Positions 1-11,273 of a stretch of 64,000 nucleotides of DNA are shown one piece after another. The number at the start of each line of letters is the position of its first letter. The first letter of the stretch is position 1. The notes beneath the pieces are model-generated. The model did not search any database, was not told the DNA's origin, and worked only from the letters and a program-made list of their open reading frames with translations. Source of the stretch: Telmatactis stephensoni (Eukaryota; Cnidaria; Anthozoa; Actiniaria; Isophelliidae). The stretch spans positions 186,001 through 250,000 of the forward strand of contig JALIZF010001510.1 of assembly GCA_029948255.1 (NCBI GenBank), given 5' to 3'. A program made the translations under genes and the position numbers.

Positions 1-343
1 ATAAAACATTTTTTCATAGTAAACGACAAAAATCGTTATCAAGGTCCCTCAAAATAGGGGCTTTTTATATTCAGACCAACATATTACAAACACATCATTG
101 GTATCCAGTTAGCTTATTTTTAAATAATATAAAATCATACATATAAAAGCATGATATGTAACATGCCTTTAGTGTCACAGTTGTCATTAGACATTAGAAA
201 TGTTCCAGCCATTTCGAACCGTGCGACCGACTCAAAGGATGCTGGGAAGACCAGATGTGAACTGCTGGACTTTCGGTATTCACAAGTAGGGGCAATCTGC
301 CTCATTCAAAACTTCAGTTGTTTTTGTTTCCAGAACAAAACTT

Positions 344-351
344 GTATATAA
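344..351 (+). promoter_or_regulatory. Putative TATA box of the GPCR gene
   Basis: GTATATAA lies about 45 bp upstream of the receptor ATG at 396. A TATA box here would place transcription start near 375-380 and leave a very short leader. This is seen only as a motif match and its function is inferred. Confidence 0.4.
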
Positions 352-395
352 GCGTACGCAAGCTTTACCAGCAATCTTAAAGGTTGTAGTTCACA

Positions 396-1514
396 ATGTT
401 GAATTTAAACACAACTTTTTCGAATGAAAGTTTGCTGTTGAGCCAGAGTTTCTATGTTACTCATAAATTTCCCAAAACACTGGCGTACTGCCTTCTTTTC
501 CTCGTCTCCATCTTTGGCAACTCTTTCATCTTATGGACAATCTACAAAGACCATCGACTGAAAACCACCACTAATTTCTTGGTAGCCAACATGTCCGTCA
601 GTTATTTAGTTTGCGCAATTTTTACGATTCCTGAACGTATTTTGGACATAAACTTTGACACCAGATGGTTGATTGCTGGAGACTTTGGACTCGCTTTATG
701 TAAATGTGTTAGGTATTTGGCCTATGTTTCTGCTATTGTTTCTTTATGCTGCTGTGTTTTTATCGCCATCAACCGTTACTATGCCGTGGCCCATCCAATC
801 AAGGGAGGATTCAGCAAGTCTCGACTAAAATACATCATACCAGGGATATGGATTTTCGCATTTGTCGTCTCAACGCCTTATGCTATTGTCATAAAGATTC
901 AAGAGCCAGCAATTTGTCAAGTTGGAGATCCGATGCTTGCTATGTATACAAATATTTTCTTTTGTATACTTGTTGGTATGTTCATTTCTGTGGTTGCCGC
1001 CATTTATGCAGTCGTTGTCAGGAAACTTCGTCAACACAGAGTTCCTGGACAGCAATCTGACTTAGTCAAAAGAAGAAGAGAGCAGCAAAACAGAAAAGTT
1101 TTGAAAATGTCAGCAGCTATTGTGACTTTGTTTTTCGTAACATCAATATTGTACGGATGCTTCATTATCTGGTTACCCAGTCTTCGCAAAAGAGTTTCAG
1201 GACAAGTCTTCGATGGTTTGAGTTTCGCTGTACTCTTCATCGTCCAGTTGAGTCTGTGCTACATGTTTTTGATTTATCTCATCTTCAATGACATTTACAG
1301 GGAGAACTTTTACGCCATGTTGTCAAAATGTTGTTGCAATTATTCTTGTTTTCGTTTTGATCCCAGCCAAGGAAACAGGGTGGAGCCTGTTGAGGGAGAA
1401 GGTGGGGTTGTGTCCATCCAGATGAACACGTGGTCATCTGCTGTTCATTTGGAGCATACTAAGGAGATGCAAGGCGGTTCCCAACGCCCAACACAAAGGC
1501 GGAGGTGGATTTAG
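396..1514 (+). CDS. Rhodopsin-like (class A) G-protein-coupled receptor, intronless
   Basis: The 372-residue single-exon protein has seven hydrophobic segments and no signal peptide. TM1 carries the family Asn in 'GNSFILW' (Asn42). Cys102 fits the conserved TM3 cysteine, exactly 25 residues before Arg127, and Cys174 in extracellular loop 2 is its likely disulfide partner. The DRY motif is 'NRY' (126-128). TM2 reads 'NMSVSYLV', so the usual sodium-site Asp is replaced by Tyr70. TM7 ends 'FLIYLIFND', losing the Asn-Pro of NPxxY but keeping Tyr294. A cysteine cluster at 312-318 could be palmitoylated. N-terminal NTT and NES sequons (residues 5 and 10) fit an extracellular N-terminus. The ATG at 396 gives a complete TM1 and sits 45 bp after a TATA box. 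The ligand cannot be assigned; such intronless divergent class A receptors are common in cnidarians. The low-complexity last 50 residues could be read-through. Confidence 0.85.
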   Translation: MLNLNTTFSNESLLLSQSFYVTHKFPKTLAYCLLFLVSIFGNSFILWTIYKDHRLKTTTNFLVANMSVSYLVCAIFTIPERILDINFDTRWLIAGDFGLALCKCVRYLAYVSAIVSLCCCVFIAINRYYAVAHPIKGGFSKSRLKYIIPGIWIFAFVVSTPYAIVIKIQEPAICQVGDPMLAMYTNIFFCILVGMFISVVAAIYAVVVRKLRQHRVPGQQSDLVKRRREQQNRKVLKMSAAIVTLFFVTSILYGCFIIWLPSLRKRVSGQVFDGLSFAVLFIVQLSLCYMFLIYLIFNDIYRENFYAMLSKCCCNYSCFRFDPSQGNRVEPVEGEGGVVSIQMNTWSSAVHLEHTKEMQGGSQRPTQRRRWI

Positions 1515-2229
1515 GGGAGGGGTGCAGTGGGAGCGCACGCCTTCCTGAGACGACTTTGGGCCCTTTTCTTTTCGATTCCAGTTTTCCAAAATATTCCTGG
1601 ATCCTCTACTAATCTTCTAGACGATTTACGATTTCTATAACGCTGTATTCCCTTCTGAATGATAATCTTGGATCCGACTCTGAAAGGAGTTATGCCAATC
1701 ATTTGACGATCATCCATTCAAGTTAAAACGTTATCTGGGAATACTACTGTTTGTCCAGAGACAGTTCATGTTTTTCCAAATGAAACTAATTGAATTGGTC
1801 AAACTAACTAGTATAAAGCTTACTCGTAGAAATAGAAAAGTTTAGGCATTTGTGGCCAGTGAGATATTTAGGCAGCCCATTCCAAAAAGATCCTCTCTGC
1901 TGTATTAGGAACTATGAAACAGAGAAAGCATGAAAACGTTTCCCACCGTCTCCGCTAAAGTTTAATTTTGGTGCACGTGTTTTGTCATTAGATCAGAGAG
2001 CATAAAATTAAGATCCTTGAGGCTTATAAACACGAATACTAATTATCAACAAACATACATACTATATCTACCAAAGATTGCAAGCAAATTGTTCAGGGTC
2101 CCTGTAAGATGCAGGGAAACTGTTTTCATTCTGAAGTTTGGAAAGTCGTGGGAGCAAAATAAATGGAAAAAGTGAAATCGGTTGTTGAAAGTGGCGTAAG
2201 ATATAGTAGCTAGTACAAGTTATTTAACA

Positions 2230-2414
2230 AATTGAAGATGGTTTTGAGTTGTTTGTCTTCTTATTGACACACTCTTGACGCCATGAAATGTTCAGAACTC
2301 AAGTGGAATCACGAGCGCAGCGAGTGATTTCCCTTCAAAGCTTTGAGCATTTTATGACGTCAAGAGTGCTAGTGTGTCAATAAGAGGACAGATAGCTCAA
2401 AACCATCTTCAATT
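2230..2414. mobile_element. Palindromic MITE-like element
   Basis: The left arm starting AATTGAAGATGGTTTTGAG is mirrored by the right arm ending CTCAAAACCATCTTCAATT. Both arms also contain the inverted block around TATTGACACACTCTTGACG. The centre reads CACGAGCGCAGCGAGTG, a variant of the core shared with other palindromes in this window. No coding capacity. A loose fragment with the same 'TTATTGACACACTC' motif occurs near 2513. Confidence 0.6.
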
Positions 2415-2883
2415 CTTTTTTTACAACAATTATTTGAGATAAAAGTTAAAAAATCCTTTTCAAACGGGGCAAGAGAACGAGCGCGCGCGCCGAAACCGTA
2501 GTATGTCTGTCCTCTTATTGACACACTCTAATGAACCAATCAGATCGCGAGATTAGTATCAAATGTTGTAAAATTGACAATTGGTTTATCACGTGCGCTC
2601 CCAGGCCTTGCGCAAGCATATTGATAGGGGAGGGTCGATTCCCACCACATTCGGCAGGGATTAGAGAATGCTTCAGAATGACCTGTATGAGTGTCAGACG
2701 TCCCGCTGGCTTTTGGAAAGTGGATTGAAAATTTGTTTTGGATAACTCTTATCTCAGGGAATTTCTTTTTCTAAATTGTGCAAAATTTGAAAGCATCAAA
2801 CTAATATAAAGAGTTAATGTACTTTTCTTCGTTGAAGACTTTTAATCCAAGAAAAATTAGAGAAGAGAAATAGAATCCATTAA

Positions 2884-2956
2884 AAACTGAGAAAAAGAAA
2901 GAAAAAAAGAAGAAGAAAAAAAGAAGAAGAAGAAGAAGAAAAAAAAGAAAAGTTGT
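2884..2956. repeat. A/GAA-rich low-complexity tract
   Basis: A purine-only run of AAAG, AAGA and GAA units. Its only reading frames are artefactual poly-Phe or poly-Ser. Confidence 0.7.
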
Positions 2957-3281
2957 TGCGGCAGGCAGGATTCGAACACGTTACCCAAAGAAATTAGTAT
3001 GCTAATTTTATGTAAAACCCAAAAAAATCGGACCATGCATCCAGACAAATCGCTGGATCGTCGCATGTTACGTATAGGATGGAAATTTCGGCCCCTTCCG
3101 CGCTATCCGGTAGAACACAGCGAGCTTCGCAGTCAAAGAGGGAGGAAACAGTCGGATCCTAGGCCATAATAAATGACTGCACCTTACCACTAGACTAACT
3201 GGTCTACTGAGGGATTTGGAGGACAAAATAACCTAGTGTATCATGTGAATTAGCTATCTATTGTTGTGCAAATTACGCGAT

Positions 3282-3372
3282 CCCGTGGCCGTAGTTGGAA
3301 AACCCTTGAACTGTGAAGCAAATGAGCAGATGTAAGAGCCGGGTTCGAAACCGGCTAGGGGCCATCTTTTTT
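3282..3372 (+). repeat. tRNA-like pol III module, possible SINE head
   Basis: An A-box-like TAGTTGG is followed by a strong T-arm/B-box, GCCGGGTTCGAAACCGGC, then TAGGGGCCA and a T-run. The 5' acceptor strand does not pair convincingly and the D- and anticodon arms are not recognisable, so this is a tRNA-derived relic rather than a tRNA gene. Confidence 0.3.
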
Positions 3373-4407
3373 TTTTTCTTTTTCTTTTTTCCCCGTCTCA
3401 AATTCAAAATTAGCTGTTAATTAAAAGAGAGAGGAAAGACAGAAAAAGTGATTATGAAAGAATAAATAGAAATGGTGGAAAATACCTCAATTGTTAAAAC
3501 TAAGAAATCGTTAAAATAAATAGCTGAAGAAAAAAATCCATAATTCACCAGCATTTACCAAAGGTTCATTTAGAGAGAAATTCATATGACTGCAGTTTCT
3601 TAGGGAAAGTACTAGTAGCTCGCTAAGCTAAGCGGCTATTTTCTGTCGGAAGGGAGGGGAATTCGTTCGAACCTTCGAACCATCCCAAGCGACGGGCCTG
3701 GCTCCCATTGGTCGAGAAGAGTGGTGATTACAATACACACGCATATGTGACGTCATTGAATCTCACGCGGGCACTGATTGGTTGAAATGTTTCGATGAAT
3801 ATCATGTAAAACAAATAGATTCAATGTTTCCGTGGGTCTATGCTCTAATAAATGCACCACTCCATTTCGTCATTTTCCAGTATTGTGTAAATTTATTCAA
3901 TTTAGTTATAATCAAAAACAAATATATATTTTGTGTGAATAAAAGAATGTGAGTAAAAGAATGTTCTCACACACCACTGGGAACTACTGTCAAGCTGACC
4001 ACCGCCAACTGACTTTTTTATTTCTTATAAACAACTCAACATAAATATATCTTATCATATTTGAGCATAGCAGCCACTTGTAACTAGTGTTTCACAAAAC
4101 CTAATAAAAATCCTCTAGCAAAGCTGACCTAGGGTTGGGTGGGTACTTTGAGGGCTAAAACCAAGTCAATGGCGGACAGCGAAAATGCAACTGCCGAAAA
4201 CACTGATCACGTGACGAAAGGCCCTAGGGCCCAGGCCCCAGTGGTGTAAGAAAAAACATTTTCCACTTCGTTCCTCAGCCAATGGAAAATACAACTTTGA
4301 AGTCTGAAGTCGTCTCGTGATATTCTTTTTTGTTCTCAGGGATGCAACTATTAAAGTAAAACATTTTCCCAACCACGCATTATACCTAATTTTGCTTGCT
4401 TTCTTAG

Positions 4408-6310
4408 AGCACGCAAGAATAAGAAATGACGAAGTGGTATCAGCATCAAGAGTTTACTTTACCGAGCACTCTCCAAGGTACAACTCACCAGGACAAGCAG
4501 CAAATCTATCTCTAAGACATATCTTGGATGTGGTAAGATCGAAAAACGATGATTGTGGAATTGATGACAATCAAAACTAAATTTATCATTTCAACCTCAG
4601 AGCCCAATTCAAATCACAGACGCAACACCTATGGAGACAGTAGTAGAGTTGTTCAGGAGAGTTGGTCTCAGACAAACTCTTGTTACTCATAATGGGTAAG
4701 TAATGATGATGATAACGATGATGGTGGTGATGGTGGTGATGGTGGTGATGGTGGTGATGGTGGTGATGGTGGTGATGGTGGTGATGGTGGTGATGGTGGT
4801 GATGGTGGAGATGGTGGTGATGGTGGTGATGGTGGTGATGGTGTTGATGGTGATAACGATGAATGCAATTGTAGATAGGTTTCAAGCATGGTTTTCCCGA
4901 GCGACGGAAGTGGAAGGGGAACCAACATACGCAGAATCAGCGATATACTCTCCATTGCCACCTGCAACGGTGTGCAGAATAGTTGAGACACTGTCCTCTC
5001 AAATTGACACAATGTGATTTAATTCCCACCATGTAGGTCTTGCAATGGGTATATATTTCGAATACCCCCCCCCCCCCCCCCACGACACAACGTTGGTTTG
5101 GACGGGTGTTCACCTAGCAGAAATCTCCCAGGGCCACACAACATTGAGAGAGGGGAAAAGGGGGAGTCTAAAAAAGGGGTGGCCAATTACGACCAGGGTA
5201 GTGTCTCAACAAGGTTTGTACGTGAGAAATGCAACACTGAGACTACGTATGTTGTTTCCGCTTCTGCTTCTTTCAGTCTTTCAGTTTATTTTCTCGGTTA
5301 AGCTGAGTTGCTATGCACCTATACGTCCGTGGCTCGTGAAAACTAGGCTTAACACTTCCAACTTTCCATTGAGTACAGTTAAGGGTGTTCGTTATCAGAG
5401 ATGTGTATATGATCTCAGTAGTTCTTCTACATCTTCATTACGAGTGTTAATAATGCGTTAGAGCGGTTTTCGTATGAGTGGGAAACTAACCGTACCAGTT
5501 ACGGTCAATGCACGGTACGGTTACGGCATGCATTTCGAATGTTTTTATAGACATTACGGTACTGACACGGTCACAGTACGGTACGGTCAGTTTCCCACTC
5601 ATACGAAAACCGCTCTATATAGTACGACTCATGAATGCAATAACATTTGGAAAGGACACACCGCCCTTATCTGCCAACAGCCCCCATTTTGCCTTCATGT
5701 TTGGTCGCGCGTTTTATTTTATTTATTTATTTTTTTGTTTTTGTTTTGTTTGTTTTGTTTGTTTGCTTGTACGATTCTGTTTTGGTTCGACAACCCAGGG
5801 GGCCGCGATGTGCGCGATACGTTAATTTGCTGTCAAGTTCCATTGAGGTAATACCCTTCAAAAACAGCGCACGCTTTGTGATAGCCTCCTCCGCAGGCAA
5901 CTCCTTTTCTTTCTCTTGGGCTTCCTGTTGCAAAGATGAGAGACTGGGGGCGAGCAAAAAAGGATCTTCGCTCTTCCCGTTCGATCCCACAGGAAACCAA
6001 ATAAAGGAAAGGAAAGGAGTAGCCTGCGGAGGAGGCTAGCTTTGTGAGACGATCGTAAACGTTCTCCAATCCGGAAATGACCGGGCTAGCGGGATCGAAA
6101 AGGTATTGGGTTGTTTAGGGAAACGAGCCACTTAAAAACGTAATGGAATAAGGAGACTAAAAAGAGAGAGACTATTCACTCAAGTACCAACGCCTTGTAT
6201 TCATTTCTTCTCTCCACAGACGGCTGCTTGGAATTATAACAAAGAAGGATGTTCTTCGTCATATAGCCACTCTAGCCAATCAGGATCCAGAATCTATTCT
6301 ATTCCACTAA
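4408..6310 (+). CDS. ClC-3/4/5-type chloride/proton antiporter, C-terminal three exons
   Basis: Three spliced exons encode the family's C-terminus with consistent phases: 4408-4532 (acceptor TTTCTTAG, donor GTAAGA), 4601-4695 (acceptor CAACCTCAG, donor GTAAGT) and 6220-6310 (acceptor TCTCCACAG, stop TAA). The first encodes '[10 protein letters not shown]' and 'LSLRHILDV'. The second encodes '[18 protein letters not shown]' followed by '[10 protein letters not shown]'. The third encodes '[16 protein letters not shown]' followed by '[10 protein letters not shown]'. This is the second CBS domain and extreme C-terminus of the ClC-3/4/5 group, which exchange 2 Cl- for 1 H+ in endosomal and lysosomal membranes and bind nucleotide through the CBS pair. 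Only about 104 of the roughly 750 residues usual for the family are present. The transmembrane exons are not recognisable between 1515 and 4407, so they lie left of the window or are lost. The 1.5-kb last intron holds a GGTGATGGT satellite and a MITE. Confidence 0.85.
4704..4863 (+). repeat. 9-bp minisatellite (GGTGATGGT)n in the last ClC intron
   Basis: About 15 tandem 9-bp units, nearly perfect apart from single-base variants near the right end. All frames are open and give spurious poly-His, Met-Val or Pro-Ser peptides. Confidence 0.9.
5459..5618. mobile_element. 160-bp palindromic MITE with TA ends, in the last ClC intron
   Basis: The terminal inverted repeat TAGAGCGGTTTTCGTATGAG is mirrored at the right end, and pairing extends through GTGGGAAACT and the GTACGGT clusters. 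The flanking TA on both sides fits a Tc1/mariner-type target. No coding capacity. Confidence 0.75.
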
Positions 6311-7611
6311 GGGTAACCTTTTCCTGCGAGCTTATAGAATCACCGAATAAGACGTCCGTAAAAATGTACCATGTCCAATATACACTTGAACAGCGCTTGC
6401 ATCTCATACGTCACAGCACGTGACATGATCCACGTGTTCGGCCACGTGACACCAGCCTTACTTTCAAAAGGCAATCATACTCATGAAGGAAATAGGAAAT
6501 GGGATTCCTCTGTAAAAAGAAGACTGGGAAGGGGAAATATTGTTGAATTCTTCTCCAGTCCTACCTCCGCCTATAACTATACAGGGTACCCATTGCATTG
6601 GTAGTCTCTCGAAGAGGTTGTGATAAGTCATAACGGTACACTAGATTAGATTGTAACCGAACCATTCATGGATGGAAATACAGCCATCAGGTTAGATACA
6701 GGTAACCATAGTAACTCACAATACGAACAGATATAACAATGCCTTTAATCGTCAAGAGATATTTTCATATGAAGCAATACTACAACGTATTCTCTAATCT
6801 ATTCTCTCCCAAATAGCGCTTTAGATACATTTCCTATAATGCACCGCGCCAAAACGACATGAGCCATGGGCTTTCTTTGTACAGTTTTTAATGAAGAAAC
6901 GCTTAGAATATATACACCTATTTCAAAAAAGGTTGTCGTACGAGAGGTCTCAAGCCTACGCGACTAGACCGAAAAGGAGTATGGGTAGTTGTAAAACTAT
7001 AATTTCTTTTTGGCTTTGGTCGTAATTTTAGCATCAGCAAACAAAGGTCTTTAATGTATTAGGTCATAAAAAGCTGAAGTTCAGTTATTGGTTGGATATT
7101 TATATGATTTTACAACTTAAGTAATATTTACCCATGCTTCCTTTCGCCGACAACGTTTTTTGAAATAGGTATATAACTAGCTGAAACTAGCGATACGGAT
7201 GCCATTCAATAGAAACTGATATTAGCGTGGGTCAAGTCAGCCGTGCCGCTATGCAGGCCAAGACGCCAGTGATTTCATCACAATTCAAGAATTCAGGCAG
7301 TAATTGTAGAATATAGTATTTTTTATAATAAAGGAAAATGTAAATTCGTTAAGGATATGACATGGGGAAGGGAGATGAGGGGCATGGGACTAAATATAAG
7401 TGCATAATTACCCGCCACTAATTCCCCCCCCCCCCCCAAAACACACACACACACATGCACTCACACATCTCCCCCAAATATACATCACAAGTATTTTTAA
7501 CTAATCCTTTTTTGGTTTTCCCTTTCTTCCCAAACTACAGCAGTGATTTCTTACAGCCATTAAAACTGTTTTATACTTAATATACATGAATTGAACTTGT
7601 GGAGACATTGT
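6311..7611. other. 3' region of ClC and convergent intergenic stretch
   Basis: No coding region recognised. A palindromic element lies at 6909-7175, and a poly-C plus (AC)n tract lies at 7424-7455. The AMP-binding gene on the opposite strand ends at 7612, so the two genes converge here. Confidence 0.5.
6909..7175. mobile_element. Palindromic element with imperfect 28-bp terminal repeats
   Basis: ACACCTATTTCAAAAAAGG followed by TTGTCG on the left is mirrored by CGACAACGTTTTTTGAAATA on the right. Inner blocks (AAAAGGAGTATGGGTA against TACCCATGCTTCCTTT) also pair. No coding capacity. Confidence 0.55.
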
Positions 7612-9651
7612 TCAGAGTCCCAATTTTTTGACGGCCATTTCTCGAACAAGTCTTCTACTCAACTTACCAGTCCTGGTAAGTGGAAAACCATCCACAAACA
7701 GATAATAGTGTGGTTTAAATGCTAACCCCATGGTGGACTCCCAACATTTATCTTTGCACCAGTCGTGGAACTCCTTTTCAAGATCGCCGTTTTTGTTGTT
7801 ATGGTTACCATCTTTCAAAATGATACACGCACACAATTTTTCGTACAGACGCTGATCAGGAACACCAACAACGCACACTTTGTTGACATCCGGGTGCCCT
7901 AACAGGAGGTCTTCAATCTCATAGGGCGAGATGGTCTCAGTCGCGCATTTGATCATGTCATCCATTCTGCCATGAAGTCTGAGCTTTCCATTTTCATCAA
8001 GAGTGGCTGCGTCCTTTGAGAAGTGCCAGCCATTCTTTCCAAGACGTGTTGTTGGCTTATCGTCGATTAGCATCAAGTCCCAGTTACAAAACGAGATCCA
8101 GGCTGATCGTGCACACAGTTCACCTGTGAGAAGAAGACGGAGAAAGTGACTTTAATTCACACATTCCGAATGATGCTGTACTGATCAATGGAAGAACAGT
8201 CCCCATACGTTGGAAACAGATGTACTGGCTAACACACTATGAGATGATATTTTTAAAATACTTCAGCTCGTCTGGACTTGCCCCATGTAACGGAATCCAG
8301 AAATCGGAATCCACGAATAATTTGACTTTGGAATCCGGAATCCAGCCCTTGGAATCATAAATACTATTTTACATGGTATTTATAACATAGATAAATCTCA
8401 CGAGCACTATGATTGGTTAAGTAATGCGCCAAGTAAACTAAGTAAGAACTAAGCTGAATTAGGGTGGCTAACGGCACGAACAACTGTTGGGTGTTAGGTT
8501 TAGATCTATTAATACCTTTGGTATTAAGTGGCACCATTTGTCCCCTTTTATCTACGATTTTTAATTCCAATCCATCAACAGGTTCCATAACTCCATACTC
8601 AGATGTTTCCACATCCTTCGTGATCAGGTGGTTAGAGACCATGTTCATCTCTGTTGCTCCATATGTATTCATTACTTTAAAATGAGGCATCATGTGGAAT
8701 ATCTTCTTGAACAGAGGGACCGCAGTTGCTTGACCGCCAGTTACTACAATCTTCAGCTTACTCAGATCCATATCAAGGATCTCGCTGCACGTCGTCATGT
8801 CGTGAAGAAAGTAAGGCAAGAACATTGCATGTGTACAGGATTCCTCTTCCACAGTCTTCATGATAGTTGGTACCATTCCACCTTGAAATGCAATTCTGGG
8901 AGGGAAAACTACCAAGGTTGAGCCAATAGCTAAAACGACTCCGATACCAAAGCACAATCCTGATATCCAGTCAAATGGAGCATCAGAAAAGTAAATGGAA
9001 TCTTTATCAAGATCCATCATTGTCGCATCCGCATGTGCTCCATTGATGAACCCATAATTTGTATACTGGATTGGTTTAGGGGTGGAGGTGGTTCCTGATG
9101 TGAACAGAACAAACGTTGGGTCATCCATCTGGACGGCAGCTTCAGCACTTTGTACTGCGTTATCACAGTCAGGGTTGGTCTGACCCATTTGTAAGAGCTT
9201 TTCATAGAGGTAAACCTTATCATGATCCAATGGACCAGTACTAGGGCTGACCGCCACGACTGCTTTCAGCTTGTTGTCGTCGAGAGCAGTTTTGGCAATA
9301 ACGCAGTCCAAGTCCTTGATTCCATGAACAGCAGGGCAGGGGTTTTCTTCAATGGGAACAATAAGTGCACCAATCCTGTTTAGAGGCCATGTGAAAGAAG
9401 ACAAACTCAATACACGTTGGTAACATCACAAGAACTCTATCACCTCGTGCCAGACCTATCTCGAGCAAGGCAGCAGCGAGGAATCGGGACTTCATCTCAT
9501 ATTCTTGGAAGGTAAGAGACACTCTGTTCATCTTTTCATCACGGAAGACAAAGGCTTCTTTGTTAGGATGGGCGTCAACATGTGCGTGGAGAAGTTGGAA
9601 TGGTGTCCTGTGTTCTAAGGGTTTGGAGTGGGGTTTGTGAAGATAGCTCAT
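7612..9651 (-). pseudogene. AMP-binding acyl-CoA-synthetase-like gene, frameshifted (minus-strand copy)
   Basis: Two exons: 9651-8516 (ATG at 9651, donor GTATTA after the Gly codon) and 8123-7612 (acceptor CTTCTCACAG). Exon 1 starts 'MSYLHKPHSKPLEHRT' and carries A3 'FTSGTTSTPKP', A4 'APFDWISGLCFGIG' and A5 'YGATE'. Exon 2 carries 'GELCARSAW', A8 'GRMDDMIKC' and A10 'TRTGKLSRRLVREM'. One extra base near 9385-9386, in the codons for 'FHMA(L)NR', shifts the frame relative to every other copy, so this is a pseudogene unless it is a sequencing error. It is the most divergent copy: it lacks about 12 residues present elsewhere after 'CVIA(R/K)T', and keeps Glu in 'ISPYEIED' where the array has Gly. 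It lies head-to-head with the plus-strand array. The intron is only 392 bp. A CTTTTTCAG directly upstream of the start exon is shared with the array copies and may be a 5'UTR splice acceptor. Confidence 0.8.
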
Positions 9652-11273
9652 TCTTATAATAACTTCAGTGTAGATTCTGAAAAAGTAGAGACAACTATAC
9701 TTCAACAAAAGTGTGAAAACCATTCTGCCCTCTGGTATTCCATACAAAAAGCAAAGCCTAGCTAGCCTATCCCACCTCTTCTTTGATGAAACCTAAACTT
9801 CCCAATTTTACGTATTATAAGCCACTATATAATATGCTTAATTATTATGTGGCACAAACTACTTCCGGTGAATTCGCGCGCTCTGATTGGCTATTTGACG
9901 GGCAAGATCCCCCCGTAATGCCCGTGGGTGATTATGGAAAATATCCCGGACCGCAAACTATTTTGAAAACACAAAGAATTAACTTGCAAGACATCGTTCA
10001 AAGAATTTTTTTTAAACACAAACAAAATTTTGACGTGCTCCCTTGGTCAAAGTAAAAATGCGGTGTTGATTTTGGCTCTAAAGGTCCACTATATAATTTC
10101 AAATCAGCTCCAAAAGTTATCAAAAAAGACTCTTCTTCTTTCTTTGAAAAGGTAATGCTGACAGAAATCTTTGTGTGAATTATTTCCAAAATTACCGTCT
10201 TTGAATTTGATATGTTCGCTTGATTTGTGCCACTCTTGATCGATCGTTTGCAAACTTGCAAAAATTTGTCAAACATTACAAAGATTTAGGAGTTAATGTT
10301 TCCAGTGATTTATCCTGGTCATATCATGTGCCGGATCTAACAGTAAATAAGGCAAATAAGGTGCTGGGTTCAGTACAGTTGGCAGTAAAAATAAAGAAAT
10401 TTTCTCCATGCTGTACAAGTTATTAGTAAGACCAATCTTAGAATACGCTGGTCCAGTTTGGTCACCCTATTTGGTCAAAGACATCCTAGCTGTCGAAAAT
10501 AGTTTCGTTCTCTTAATTGCTGGGAGCCAGGCGAGCAGCAACACTAATCTTGGTGTGGGATTCCTGTGCGATTTATGACGTCACCTTAATATTGATCCGC
10601 GAACAGCGCTTCCGTGAACTCGATTTTTATGTACGGACGGTGGCATGTTCAGGTTGACGTCACAGGGATGAATTGGGATTCCTGTGCGATTCCATTCGAG
10701 AGGTTTTATGTTCCTCGAAGTATAAATGAAAGTCAAAAAATGCTAAGTGATATTTTTTCGGGAGGGCAATGTTCTGTTATGGGTTATTTTGCGTGTTACT
10801 GTTCGAATCGAAGCTCGTCTACGGGCCGAATCAATTCAAGCCAAGATAATAAGTATGAAGTGAGGTCACGCTGAGAATTTCTGCAATATATTTGGTTACC
10901 CTATGAAAGAAAATTTTTGTTGGATGTGTTTTTTATTTTTATATGTTCAACAAGGTCACGAACTGTCGACAGATATTTCTCAGGAAAGACATTTATGAGT
11001 TTCGCATTGCTGTTGGGTGTAATCCATCGAAGCAAGCGTGACGATAGTTGCATTCGACGAATGTTTCCTCTTCAAAGCTAAAGAGGTAAAATCTCACATT
11101 ATATCGCTAAAATTTCTGATGACTTGAAACTTTGCTTATGGAGACTACTATCTGACAGTAGTTCAGTTAAATCCACATGTATTTATCCACATGAATCAAA
11201 ACAACAATTCTTTCTCGATCTTACGACTACATTTAATACAGGGATCGTGTCAGATATTTAATACACCAAGCTT
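9652..11273. other. Intergenic stretch upstream of the minus-strand AMP-binding copy
   Basis: No gene supported. It contains a CGCGCGCTCTGATTGGC motif near 9875 and a degraded LINE fragment at 10255-10520. Confidence 0.5.
10255..10520 (+). mobile_element. Degraded LINE reverse-transcriptase fragment (CR1/L2-like)
   Basis: Two frames together encode 'YKDLGVNVSSDLSWSYHV', 'NKANKVLGSVQ' and then 'LYKLLVRPILEYAGPVWSPY'. This is the typical stretch after the RT palm in CR1/L2-type LINEs (compare 'HTKSLGVTIDKNLNWSEHV' in the full element at 58138-62370). A frameshift near 10405 and truncation on both sides mark it as a relic. Confidence 0.65.

Larger units (their letters stand above)
1515..4407. 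other. Non-coding stretch between the GPCR and the ClC exons
   Basis: No convincing exon was found on either strand. It holds a palindromic element (2230-2414), an A/GAA-rich run (2884-2955) and a tRNA-like module (3282-3372). I looked for further upstream ClC exons (a first CBS motif or a transmembrane helix) and saw none. Confidence 0.5.

Noticed and set aside
2950..3000. Possible minus-strand tRNA with GTTCGAATCCTGCC T-arm
   Set aside because: No matching acceptor stem, D-arm or anticodon arm could be drawn.
4170..4250. ATGGCGGACAGCG as a new gene start with a downstream donor
   Set aside because: Only about 24 codons, and joining to the ClC exon did not give a family-like sequence.
4586..5012. 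Open frames encoding poly-His, Met-Val or Pro-Pro-Ser repeats
   Set aside because: They are translations of the 9-bp satellite in a ClC intron; every frame is open there.
8464..9223. Plus- and minus-strand frames of 60-130 residues overlapping the AMP-binding exons (also in all other copies)
   Set aside because: Antisense or shifted shadows that recur in each paralogue only because the exons are conserved.
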